Below the pieces are notes generated by a model. The model saw only the letters and a list, made by a program, of their open reading frames with translations, searched no databases and was not told where the DNA came from. From an uncultured Alphaproteobacteria bacterium (lineage in GTDB: Bacteria > Pseudomonadota > Alphaproteobacteria > Rhizobiales > Rhizobiaceae), in contig CAKMZG010000023.1 of the NCBI GenBank assembly GCA_929200335.1, positions 1 to 5,054 of the forward strand: a stretch of 5,054 nucleotides of DNA, read 5' to 3'. Positions 1 to 5,054 of this stretch are shown in pieces. How positions within the stretch are numbered: the first letter of the stretch is position 1; every line of letters begins with the position of its first letter. The position numbers and the translations under genes are program-made.

Positions 1-305
1 ACACTAAACCCCACATGTGCGGCATACATAGCGACCTGTCGCGCTAAAGCACTTTCGGCATCTAATCTGCTAGGGTGGCATAATTTTTCCTTGGAAATAT
101 CCATAATATCACCAACCAATTTGCAGGAAAATTCACAGACTTGATCATGATAGATTTCTACTTTTAGATATGTAGGATTATTATTTTCTTTTGTTTTAAA
201 ATTGACGCCTGGATTTTTAGTTAAATTGGAAGTGCTAAAAGATAAATAATGCCTATCTTGTACTCCATCTGGCACTCCATCTAAATTTAAATTTGAATAA
301 GTCAT
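1..305 (-). CDS. DnaA domain IV-like small DNA-binding protein, N-terminal part (runs off the left edge)
   Basis: This open reading frame starts at ATG 305-303 and stays open for 101 codons to the window edge, so the 3' end is missing. The start is fixed by an in-frame TAG at 347-345 upstream with no other credible start, and by a purine-rich GGGGAGAAG directly before the ATG (a short Shine-Dalgarno spacing). Residues 1-70 are polar, Asn-rich and not recognised; they include a small DGV-P-DGV repeat at 9-15. Residues about 75-101 (LCHPSRLDAES then ALARQVAMYAAHVGFS) resemble the start of DnaA domain IV, where a basic loop is followed by the R-Q-x-A-M-Y helix ahead of the DnaA-box-reading helix-turn-helix. 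Stand-alone proteins with this segment are common in Hyphomicrobiales and are not the replication initiator, because the AAA+ ATPase part is absent. DNA binding is inferred from the family; the recognition helix lies outside the window. It is divergent from the 569-835 gene and has its own good promoter. Confidence 0.75.
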   Translation of the reverse strand, partial: MTYSNLNLDGVPDGVQDRHYLSFSTSNLTKNPGVNFKTKENNNPTYLKVEIYHDQVCEFSCKLVGDIMDISKEKLCHPSRLDAESALARQVAMYAAHVGFS

Positions 306-568
306 CTTCTCCCCATTGTTAAAATTATAATTAGGATTTATTTCCTATATAATCAAAAATTATAGGGAGGGGGATAGATTTTTTTCAAGAATAAATAAAA
401 TATTATATTTATTAGTGAGTTAATTCCATTAAATTGTTGTTTTCTCTTATTATTTCTAAGAAGAAAATATATCAAAAAAAGCAATTCTTCACAAAAAATA
501 AGAAAATAATCCTCCTTATTTCATCGTCTGCCATAGTCACGGAAATCATAACTCAGTGAGGAACCGCC
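306..568. other. AT-rich divergent intergenic region
   Basis: These 263 bases separate the minus-strand DnaA-like gene from the plus-strand 88-residue gene. They are very AT-rich with several A or T runs (379-385, 474-480, 493-498, 503-506), which could bend or melt easily. The left half holds the promoter at 359-388. For the plus-strand gene I see only weak promoter candidates, such as TATTAT at 448-453 without a fitting -35 box, so none is called. I found no DnaA box (TTATCCACA-like), no GANTC methylation site and no RNA gene here. Confidence 0.6.
359..388 (-). promoter_or_regulatory. Sigma70-like promoter of the DnaA-like gene
   Basis: On the minus strand a TTGAAA -35 box (388-383) is followed after 18 bases by a perfect TATAAT -10 box (364-359). 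The spacer is rich in C on this strand (G on the plus strand). Transcription should start near 352, leaving a leader of roughly 45 bases before the ATG at 305. This is the best promoter match in the window, but start-site position and use are inferred. Confidence 0.6.
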
Positions 569-835
569 ATGACTAAGTCAATTTTAGAATTTGAAAAAGC
601 ACTACAAAAAGAGGCTGAACGTTATTTAAACCAATGTTTTTCGATGGATGGCAAAACCATCAACCATCACATCAAACAGATTGAAACAGAGCCAGATGAA
701 ACCCCATCGCTGGTCAAAACTCTACTGCGCGCCTTAAAGGCAGAACGCAGAAAGGCGCGTATCAAACATTGGTCATATAGCCTTTCACGTCATATCGCCT
801 TGAGGCAAGCACTCGAACAGGCGCTGGAACAATGA
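569..835 (+). CDS. Small conserved-looking hypothetical protein, 88 aa
   Basis: I do not recognise this protein. The start is supported by a strong Shine-Dalgarno sequence (TGAGGA at 556-561) placed seven bases before the ATG, and no longer in-frame start looks better. The product is soluble, with no signal peptide or membrane segment. It looks mostly helical: an N-terminal helix (about residues 4-22, FEKALQKEAERYL), an acidic turn near 38-45 (IETEPDETP), and a basic helical stretch at about 47-87 containing RALKAERRKARIKHWSYSL and ending in a repeated ALEQALEQ. The basic stretch would suit nucleic-acid or protein binding, but that is only inference. The gene is divergent from the DnaA-like gene and converges on pheT, with 72 bases between the stop codons. 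A one-gene transcript is likely. Base composition is richer in GC than the gap upstream, in line with a real coding region. Confidence 0.8.
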   Translation: MTKSILEFEKALQKEAERYLNQCFSMDGKTINHHIKQIETEPDETPSLVKTLLRALKAERRKARIKHWSYSLSRHIALRQALEQALEQ

Positions 836-841
836 GCAAAT

Positions 842-876
842 CTATAAAATGCACGCAAGAGCTAACTCGCGTGCAT
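842..876 (-). terminator. Probable rho-independent terminator of pheS-orf-pheT
   Basis: The arms 849-856 and 869-876 form a perfect 8-base-pair stem (ATGCACGC / GCGTGCAT). It continues past a two-base bulge into GAG/CTC with a TTAG loop on the minus strand. On that strand the hairpin is followed by TTTTATAG, a short U tract, about 30 bases after the pheT stop. On the plus strand the hairpin is followed by CAAATTCTC with no U tract, so it is a poorer terminator for the convergent 569-835 gene. Confidence 0.7.
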
Positions 877-907
877 CAAATTCTCAAATAACAAATTAGG
901 GTTTATA

Positions 908-3316
908 TTAACCGCGCAACTGACCGCCTGTTGTTTTTTCAACGGCTGCAATGATTTTGCTGCTGATGGCTTCAATCTCTTCATCCGTTAGGGTTTTTTC
1001 CCAAGGTTGAATGGTCACTTCAAAAGCCACCGATTTTTTGCCCTCACCTAGGCTCTCACCTTCAAATATGTCAAAGATGTTAACGCCAACGATGGCCTTT
1101 TTATCTGCACCATTAGCAGCACGTAAGATTTTGGCAGCCTCCACATCGCTATCCATAACAAAAGCAAAATCACGGCGCACCGCTTGAAGGTTAGAAATTT
1201 CTAATGGCGGTTTAGTCTTTGTTGCTTTGGCTTTTTTCACAGGCAAGCGATCAAGATAAATCTCAAAACCAACAACGGGCCCTGCACTATCCATGACCTC
1301 AAGTGCATGGGGGTGCAACTCACCAAAATAACCGAGGATTAATTTTGGTCCTAATTGAAGTGTACCAACACGGCCTGGGTGATACCAGCTTGGTCCACCG
1401 GCCACCAATTGTGCATTGCTGGCATCCATGCCGCAAGCTTCAAGCACAGCTAAAGCATCGGCTTTTGCATCAAAAACGCTTACCTTTGCAGCATTGCCTT
1501 GCCATGCACGGCCGCCACCAGTAACTGTACCTGCGGTGCCACGGCGAATGCCGCCCGCCACACGATGCTGATCATCTGGATTATCGCTCAAATAAACATG
1601 CGCCACCTCAAACATTGCCACATCATTAAAACCACGATCAGAATTACGCTGAGAGGCTGCAATTAAATTTGGCAAAAGACTTGGGCGCATATCGGATAAA
1701 TCTGCTGCAATCGGATTAGCAAGCGCTAAGCTTTTATCACCCCCGCCAAAGCATTCTGCTTGTTCTTTTGAAATGAATGAATAGGTCACAGCCTCCAACA
1801 TCCCACGCGATGCCAAGCCACGACGTGCATTGCGCGCACGAATTTGGCTTGTGGTCAAAATTTTGGAACCAATCGCACTCAAAGCCGGCAAAGGTTGTGG
1901 TTCAATGTTATTAACCCCATGAATGCGCATAACTTCTTCCACCAAATCAGCTTTGCCAAAAACATCTGGGCGCCATGATGGCACTTTAACTTTCCAGTTT
2001 TTGCTCTTGCTTTCAATTTCAAAACCAAGGCGGGTCAAGATGTTTTCAATCGCATCATCATTAACAGAAATACCAGTTAAGCGGTTGACTTCTGAAGTTG
2101 GAAAATCAAGCACCAAGCTGGGCTCAGGCACCTTACCTGAAATTATTGGAGCTGTTTCACTACCACCGCAGAGTTCTTTTACAAGGGCAACTGCATGATG
2201 CAAGCCATCCACCATCATAGCAGGATCAACTCCCCGTTCAAAACGGTAACGGGCATCGGTGATAATGCCAAGATCACGGCCAGTGCGGGCAATCTTTAAA
2301 GGCTCCCAAAGGGCTGATTCAACCAAAACATTGGTTGTGCTTTCATCAACACCAGAAGCAGCCCCACCCATAATGCCAGCAAGGCTTTCCGCACCATTAT
2401 CATCAGCTATCACATAGTGATCGCTTTTTAATGTATATTCTTTATCATCAAGACCTAAGAAGGTTTCACCATTTTCAGCACGGCGAATTTTTAAATTGCC
2501 CTTAACCTTATCAGCATCAAACACATGAAGCGGACGCCCCAGATCAAAGGTCACATAATTTGTAATATCAACAAGAGCTGAAATTGGGCGAAGACCAATA
2601 GCACGTAAACGCTGCTGCATCCATTTTGGTGACGCGCCATTTTTCACACCCCTTACAAGCGATAGGCCAAATGCAGGACAAAATTCATCGTCCTCAATTT
2701 TCACATCAACAGGGCAAGAATCACTTGAGGATATGGGCTTAATTTCAACAGGCTTCACCTTGCCAATACCATAGGCTGCTAAATCACGGGCAATGCCAGC
2801 AACACCCAAAGCATCCGGGCGGTTTGGCGTGATGCCAATTTCAATGATAGGGTCTGATAGGCCAGCATAATCTGCAAAGCTTGTGCCAATGGGCGCATCT
2901 TGCGGTAAATCGATAATGCCATCATGCTCATCTGACATGTTCAACTCACGTTCTGAGCACATCATACCAAAGCTTTCTACACCGCGAATTTTGCCAACAC
3001 TTAATGTAATATCAAGGCCAGGCACATAATCGCCAGGCTTACCCAAAACACCAACAAGACCCTCACGCGCATTAGGCGCACCACAAACCACTTGTTGAGG
3101 TTCACCCTCGCCCGTATCTACAGATAGCACCTGCAAACGGTCGGCGTCGGGATGTTGTTTGGCTGATAAAACTTTGGCAATCTTGAATGCATTAAAATCA
3201 GAACGATCGTCGATCTCTTCCACTTCTAAACCAATCATGGTCAATGCTTCTACGATCTCATCTAAAGTTGCATCAGTTTCTAAATGTTCTTTCAGCCAAC
3301 CGAGTGTGAATTTCAT
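908..3316 (-). CDS. pheT: Phenylalanine--tRNA ligase beta subunit
   Basis: This encodes a complete 802-residue PheT, close to the roughly 795 residues of the Escherichia coli protein. It is the beta subunit of the cytoplasmic alpha2beta2 class II synthetase. Domains in order are: an N-terminal segment (1-38, MKFTLGWLKEHL); an OB-fold tRNA-binding domain (about 39-148, with HPDADRLQVL at 55-64 and the SFGMMCSERELN segment at 115-126); a B1 stretch TPNRPDALG (163-171); the B3/B4 editing domain (about 210-390, with PLHVFDADK, AGIMGG and YRFERGVDP at 357-365), which in this family hydrolyses Tyr-tRNA-Phe; B5 (about 400-475, with PSWRPDVFGKADLVEEVMRI); a catalytic-like core (about 490-690, with WYHPGRVG); and an FDX-ACB anticodon-binding domain (about 706-801, with RRDFAFV). 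Nothing is truncated. AGGG at 3328-3325 is the Shine-Dalgarno for the ATG at 3316. It is last in the cluster, 53 bases after the 143-codon gene, and is probably co-transcribed with pheS. Confidence 0.98.
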   Translation of the reverse strand: MKFTLGWLKEHLETDATLDEIVEALTMIGLEVEEIDDRSDFNAFKIAKVLSAKQHPDADRLQVLSVDTGEGEPQQVVCGAPNAREGLVGVLGKPGDYVPGLDITLSVGKIRGVESFGMMCSERELNMSDEHDGIIDLPQDAPIGTSFADYAGLSDPIIEIGITPNRPDALGVAGIARDLAAYGIGKVKPVEIKPISSSDSCPVDVKIEDDEFCPAFGLSLVRGVKNGASPKWMQQRLRAIGLRPISALVDITNYVTFDLGRPLHVFDADKVKGNLKIRRAENGETFLGLDDKEYTLKSDHYVIADDNGAESLAGIMGGAASGVDESTTNVLVESALWEPLKIARTGRDLGIITDARYRFERGVDPAMMVDGLHHAVALVKELCGGSETAPIISGKVPEPSLVLDFPTSEVNRLTGISVNDDAIENILTRLGFEIESKSKNWKVKVPSWRPDVFGKADLVEEVMRIHGVNNIEPQPLPALSAIGSKILTTSQIRARNARRGLASRGMLEAVTYSFISKEQAECFGGGDKSLALANPIAADLSDMRPSLLPNLIAASQRNSDRGFNDVAMFEVAHVYLSDNPDDQHRVAGGIRRGTAGTVTGGGRAWQGNAAKVSVFDAKADALAVLEACGMDASNAQLVAGGPSWYHPGRVGTLQLGPKLILGYFGELHPHALEVMDSAGPVVGFEIYLDRLPVKKAKATKTKPPLEISNLQAVRRDFAFVMDSDVEAAKILRAANGADKKAIVGVNIFDIFEGESLGEGKKSVAFEVTIQPWEKTLTDEEIEAISSKIIAAVEKTTGGQLRG

Positions 3317-3343
3317 TGTCTTTACCCTATGTATTCAATTACC

Positions 3344-3369
3344 CAACGTGAATTAAAATTCAGCCGTTG
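3344..3369. repeat. Inverted repeat in the orf-pheT gap
   Basis: CAACG (3344-3348) plus TGAATT (3349-3354) are mirrored by AATTCA (3357-3362) and CGTTG (3365-3369), with a two-base GC bulge on one side. In the minus-strand transcript this makes a stem of about 10 pairs beginning right after the stop codon of the 143-codon gene and ending about 27 bases before the pheT start. No U tract follows it, so it is not a normal terminator. A role in transcript stability, processing or pausing is possible but not shown. Confidence 0.5.
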
Positions 3370-3801
3370 TTATTTCTTTGTATCTTGCTCGTCGTTCAAT
3401 TCGCTACGTGCTTCAAGCTCTTTAAAGATCACAAATCCGATTGGATTTTGCTCTTCATCATCGGCTTCAATTTGCTTTGCCATAATCACAAATGCAAATT
3501 GCTCAATATGCACCATGCGCCAAATTCGGCTGCCCTCTTGGGTGCGTCCTTCAACACGCACAAGCGAACCAGATGTTGGCACAATACGCTCCACCATAAA
3601 GGTGCCAGCAGCACTTTCGCTTAAAAGGCAAGTTGTCTCTTTTTCACTATCAAGTGTCTGCTCAAACTCAACAATATGTTGTAGAATTTCAGCAATGGCA
3701 ATTTCTGATGGCGAGGTGGGATTGATACGATCCCAGTTGATGTTCCAACTCACCGTGCGTTTAATATTGCCGTTCAATTTAACAGACTTATTAAATTCCA
3801 T
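3370..3801 (-). CDS. Hypothetical acidic protein encoded between pheS and pheT, 143 aa
   Basis: I do not recognise this family. The start is well supported: AAAGGAG stands seven to eight bases before the ATG at 3801-3799, the best Shine-Dalgarno in the cluster. The product is soluble and acidic (about 25 Asp/Glu against about 16 Lys/Arg), without a signal peptide or membrane segment. Residues 1-26 (MEFNKSVKLNG to SWNINWDRIN) look like beta strands. Residues 31-55 form a likely amphipathic helix (SEIAIAEILQHIVEFEQTL). Residues 58-125 alternate in a strand-like way (FMVERIVP, LVRVEGR, IWRMVHIEQFAFVIMA, IGFVIFKEL). The last 20 residues are charged and probably disordered. It lies 41 bases after pheS and 53 bases before pheT in the same direction, so co-expression with the synthetase is likely. 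A role tied to the synthetase, such as regulation or assembly, would be inference from position alone. Overlapping plus-strand frames lack comparable start signals. Confidence 0.85.
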   Translation of the reverse strand: MEFNKSVKLNGNIKRTVSWNINWDRINPTSPSEIAIAEILQHIVEFEQTLDSEKETTCLLSESAAGTFMVERIVPTSGSLVRVEGRTQEGSRIWRMVHIEQFAFVIMAKQIEADDEEQNPIGFVIFKELEARSELNDEQDTKK

Positions 3802-3822
3802 AAAAAATCTCCTTTAAGAGAT

Positions 3823-3840
3823 GTTAGCGCGATCAATTCA
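3823..3840. repeat. Repeat copy A, just after the pheS stop codon
   Basis: GTTAGCGCG (3823-3831) is joined directly to ATCAATTCA (3832-3840). The same two 9-base blocks recur in the same order and orientation at 4986-5008 on the other side of pheS, separated there by five extra bases. All 18 bases match. Copy A lies in the gap between pheS and the 143-codon gene. Confidence 0.6.
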
Positions 3841-3842
3841 CG

Positions 3843-4928
3843 CTATTGGCTGATACCAGCAAAAAGCGTTGGGATATCCAATGGGCGGAAACCATAATGG
3901 CTCAACCAACGGCTATCTGCATCAAAGAAGGCGCGTAAATCTGGCATACCATATTTAAGCATAGCAATGCGGTCAATCCCGATACCCCAAGCAAAACCTT
4001 GATAAACCTCAGGGTCTAGGCCACTTGAGCGCAAAACATTAGGATGCACCATGCCGCAGCCCAAGATCTCCATCCAATCATTACCTTCACCAAATTTGAC
4101 TTCATTACCAGAGCGATCACATTGAATATCAACCTCTAAGCTTGGTTCAGTAAATGGGAAAAATGATGGGCGAAAACGCATATTCATATGTGGCACTTCG
4201 AAGAAGTTCTTACAAAACTCTTCCAACACCCATTTCAAATTAGCAATATTTGCAGCCTTATCCACCACTAGACCCTCAAGCTGATGAAACATAGGCGTAT
4301 GGGTAGCATCACTGTCACAACGGTAGGTTTTACCCGGAATGATAATGCGAATCGGTGGCTCTTGATTTTCCATGGTATGAATTTGCACCGGTGAAGTATG
4401 GGTACGTAATAGTTTACGCTCACCATCTTCTTTTTCATTAAAGAAAAACGTATCGTGCATTTCACGCGCAGGATGGCCTTCAGGAAAATTAAGCGCGGTG
4501 AAATTATAGTAATCTGTTTCAACCTCAGGGCCTTCAGCAATAGCAAAACCCATATCAGCGAAAATTGCGGTTACTTCATCAATCACCTGAGAAATTGGGT
4601 GAACACGACCAGCATTTTCAGGTGTTGCCTGTGTTGGCAGAGTGACATCCACCTTCTCGCTTTTCAAGCGCGCTTCAAGAGCAGCAGATGAAAGCAATTT
4701 ACTCTTAGTTGAAATTTCATCACTAATTTTTTGTTTTAAGCCATTTAATGCAGGCCCCATAACTTGGCGCTCTTCTGGGGTCATTTTACCGAGGGTCTTC
4801 ATGCGCTCAGACAGCGTGCCCTTTTTACCCAAAACACCAACGCGAATAGCTTCTAAGGCTACCTCATCGGTGGCAGCTTCAATGTTAGCTAAAATTTCAG
4901 CTTCAAATTGTTTTAAATCATCGCTCAT
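3843..4928 (-). CDS. pheS: Phenylalanine--tRNA ligase alpha subunit
   Basis: This encodes a complete 361-residue PheS, the catalytic subunit of phenylalanyl-tRNA synthetase, which activates Phe with ATP and transfers it to tRNA-Phe. Residues 1 to about 95 are the charged, helical N-terminal coiled-coil arm that contacts tRNA. The class II catalytic domain follows, with motif 1 around HPISQ (110-114) and GPEVETDYYNF (133-143), then HPAREMHDTFF (152-162) and LRTHTSPVQ (174-182). Motif 2 lies in GKTYRCDSDATHTPMFHQLEG (199-219). FRPSFFPFTEPS (252-263) and GCGMVHPNVL (290-299) line the Phe pocket. Motif 3 is GFAWGIGIDRIAMLKYG (311-327); its Ala at 313 matches the residue that sets Phe specificity in E. 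coli PheS (A294). A C-terminal tail HYGFRPLDIP is typical of alphaproteobacterial forms. I chose ATG 4928, preceded by a weak GGAT Shine-Dalgarno, over an in-frame TTG at 4979, which lies inside a terminator hairpin and would add an untypical MARLFIFKP extension. Confidence 0.97.
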   Translation of the reverse strand: MSDDLKQFEAEILANIEAATDEVALEAIRVGVLGKKGTLSERMKTLGKMTPEERQVMGPALNGLKQKISDEISTKSKLLSSAALEARLKSEKVDVTLPTQATPENAGRVHPISQVIDEVTAIFADMGFAIAEGPEVETDYYNFTALNFPEGHPAREMHDTFFFNEKEDGERKLLRTHTSPVQIHTMENQEPPIRIIIPGKTYRCDSDATHTPMFHQLEGLVVDKAANIANLKWVLEEFCKNFFEVPHMNMRFRPSFFPFTEPSLEVDIQCDRSGNEVKFGEGNDWMEILGCGMVHPNVLRSSGLDPEVYQGFAWGIGIDRIAMLKYGMPDLRAFFDADSRWLSHYGFRPLDIPTLFAGISQ

Positions 4929-4957
4929 CGTTTTATCCGTATGTTGTTCTACCGGCT

Positions 4958-4998
4958 TAAATATAAAAAGCCGCGCCAACTGACCGTTAGCGCGGCTT
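4958..4998 (-). terminator. Rho-independent terminator or attenuator in front of pheS
   Basis: On the minus strand AAGCCGCGC (4998-4990) pairs with GCGCGGCTT (4976-4968). The stem continues through a U-G wobble and AAC/GUU to a five-base GGUCA loop, giving about 13 pairs. It is followed by TTTTTATATTTAAG. The wobble makes the minus-strand RNA the better fold; on the plus strand that position is a C-A mismatch. The U tract ends only about 35 bases before the pheS ATG. It may end an upstream gene, often rplT in this genomic position but not visible here, or act as an attenuator. Confidence 0.8.
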
Positions 4999-5008
4999 AA
5001 TCAATTCA
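4986..5008. repeat. Repeat copy B, upstream of pheS
   Basis: GTTAGCGCG (4986-4994) and ATCAATTCA (5000-5008) are the same two blocks found joined at 3823-3840, here split by GCTTA (4995-4999). The first block and the insert form one arm of the terminator hairpin in front of pheS. Confidence 0.6.
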
Positions 5009-5054
5009 TTAATACCAATTTCAAGAATGAACTATTGGGCGCGCGCTATTTAAC
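4999..5054. other. Non-coding edge upstream of the pheS terminator
   Basis: No coding sequence can be supported in these last 56 bases. On the minus strand the three frames are soon closed by stops (for example TAG near 5048 and TGA near 5023), and the one frame open from the edge gives only LNSARPIVHS before a stop. A GC-only run lies at 5037-5046. A weak minus-strand promoter candidate, TTGAAA (5023-5018) with a poor -10 box 17 bases on, is too loose to call. The upstream gene, if it is rplT, ends outside the window. Confidence 0.5.

Noticed and set aside
306..568. Replication-origin-like region because of AT-richness next to a DnaA-like gene.
   Set aside because: No DnaA boxes or iterons are visible, the adjacent protein is not DnaA itself, and AT-richness is normal for a divergent promoter gap in a low-GC genome.
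832..891. Tiny plus-strand reading frame of 19 codons (MSKSIKCTQELTRVHQILK) whose ATG overlaps the stop of the 88-residue gene as ATGA.
   Set aside because: The overlap suggests translational coupling, but the frame is very short, runs through the hairpin of the pheT terminator and has no other support. It is probably fortuitous.
3284..3817. Plus-strand open frame of 177 codons over the 143-codon gene and the pheT start.
   Set aside because: It lacks a good start signal, its product is Ser/Ile/Cys-rich noise, and it overlaps the well-supported minus-strand genes. It is a shadow frame.
4929..4979. Possible N-terminal extension of PheS from a TTG at 4979 (MARLFIFKP...).
   Set aside because: The TTG lies inside the terminator hairpin, has no Shine-Dalgarno, and the extension is untypical. 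ATG 4928 gives the usual MSDDL-type start.
4642..4983. Plus-strand open frame of 113 codons opposite the pheS N-terminus.
   Set aside because: It is antisense to highly conserved pheS coding sequence and shows no recognisable protein features.
4929..5054. Phe-rich leader peptide (pheM-like) for classical attenuation.
   Set aside because: No short frame with clustered Phe codons is found between the window edge and the terminator on the minus strand.
4999..5054. 3' end of rplT upstream of pheS.
   Set aside because: rplT is the common upstream neighbour in bacteria, but the one minus-strand frame open from the edge gives a ten-residue tail I cannot match to L20. It is not claimed.

Overview
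This window looks like a low-GC (by eye a little over 40%) alphaproteobacterial chromosome, most likely of the order Hyphomicrobiales (Rhizobiales). This placement is inference. It rests on a long alpha-type PheS with a C-terminal tail ending ...HYGFRPLDIPTLFAG, a PheT of the alphaproteobacterial type, and a small stand-alone protein with a DnaA domain IV-like segment of a kind common in that order.

The right three quarters (about 908-4998) is one minus-strand cluster: pheS (4928-3843), an unrecognised 143-codon acidic protein gene (3801-3370), and pheT (3316-908). pheS and pheT encode the alpha and beta subunits of the alpha2beta2 phenylalanyl-tRNA synthetase, which charges tRNA-Phe and, through the beta subunit, clears mischarged Tyr-tRNA-Phe. 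The gaps are 41 and 53 bases, so a single transcript is likely. A rho-independent terminator (hairpin 4968-4998) stands only about 40 bases before the pheS start. It either ends an upstream gene (commonly rplT in this neighbourhood, but not visible here) or acts as an attenuator for pheS-orf-pheT. A second hairpin (849-876) with a short U tract probably ends the operon.

The left part is accessory-like. A small plus-strand gene (569-835, 88 aa, unknown function, good Shine-Dalgarno) converges on pheT. Divergent from it, a minus-strand gene runs off the left edge (start codon 305-303). Its visible 101 residues end in a DnaA C-terminal-domain-like helix. The AT-rich 263-base gap between the two holds a clear sigma70-like promoter for the DnaA-like gene.

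No tRNA, rRNA, insertion sequence, CRISPR array or prophage gene was seen. The most interesting items are the uncharacterised gene wedged between pheS and pheT, the hairpin and repeat signals in the gaps of that operon (including a split 18-base repeat bracketing pheS), and the DnaA domain IV-like paralogue. None of these amounts to a demonstrable new system from sequence alone.
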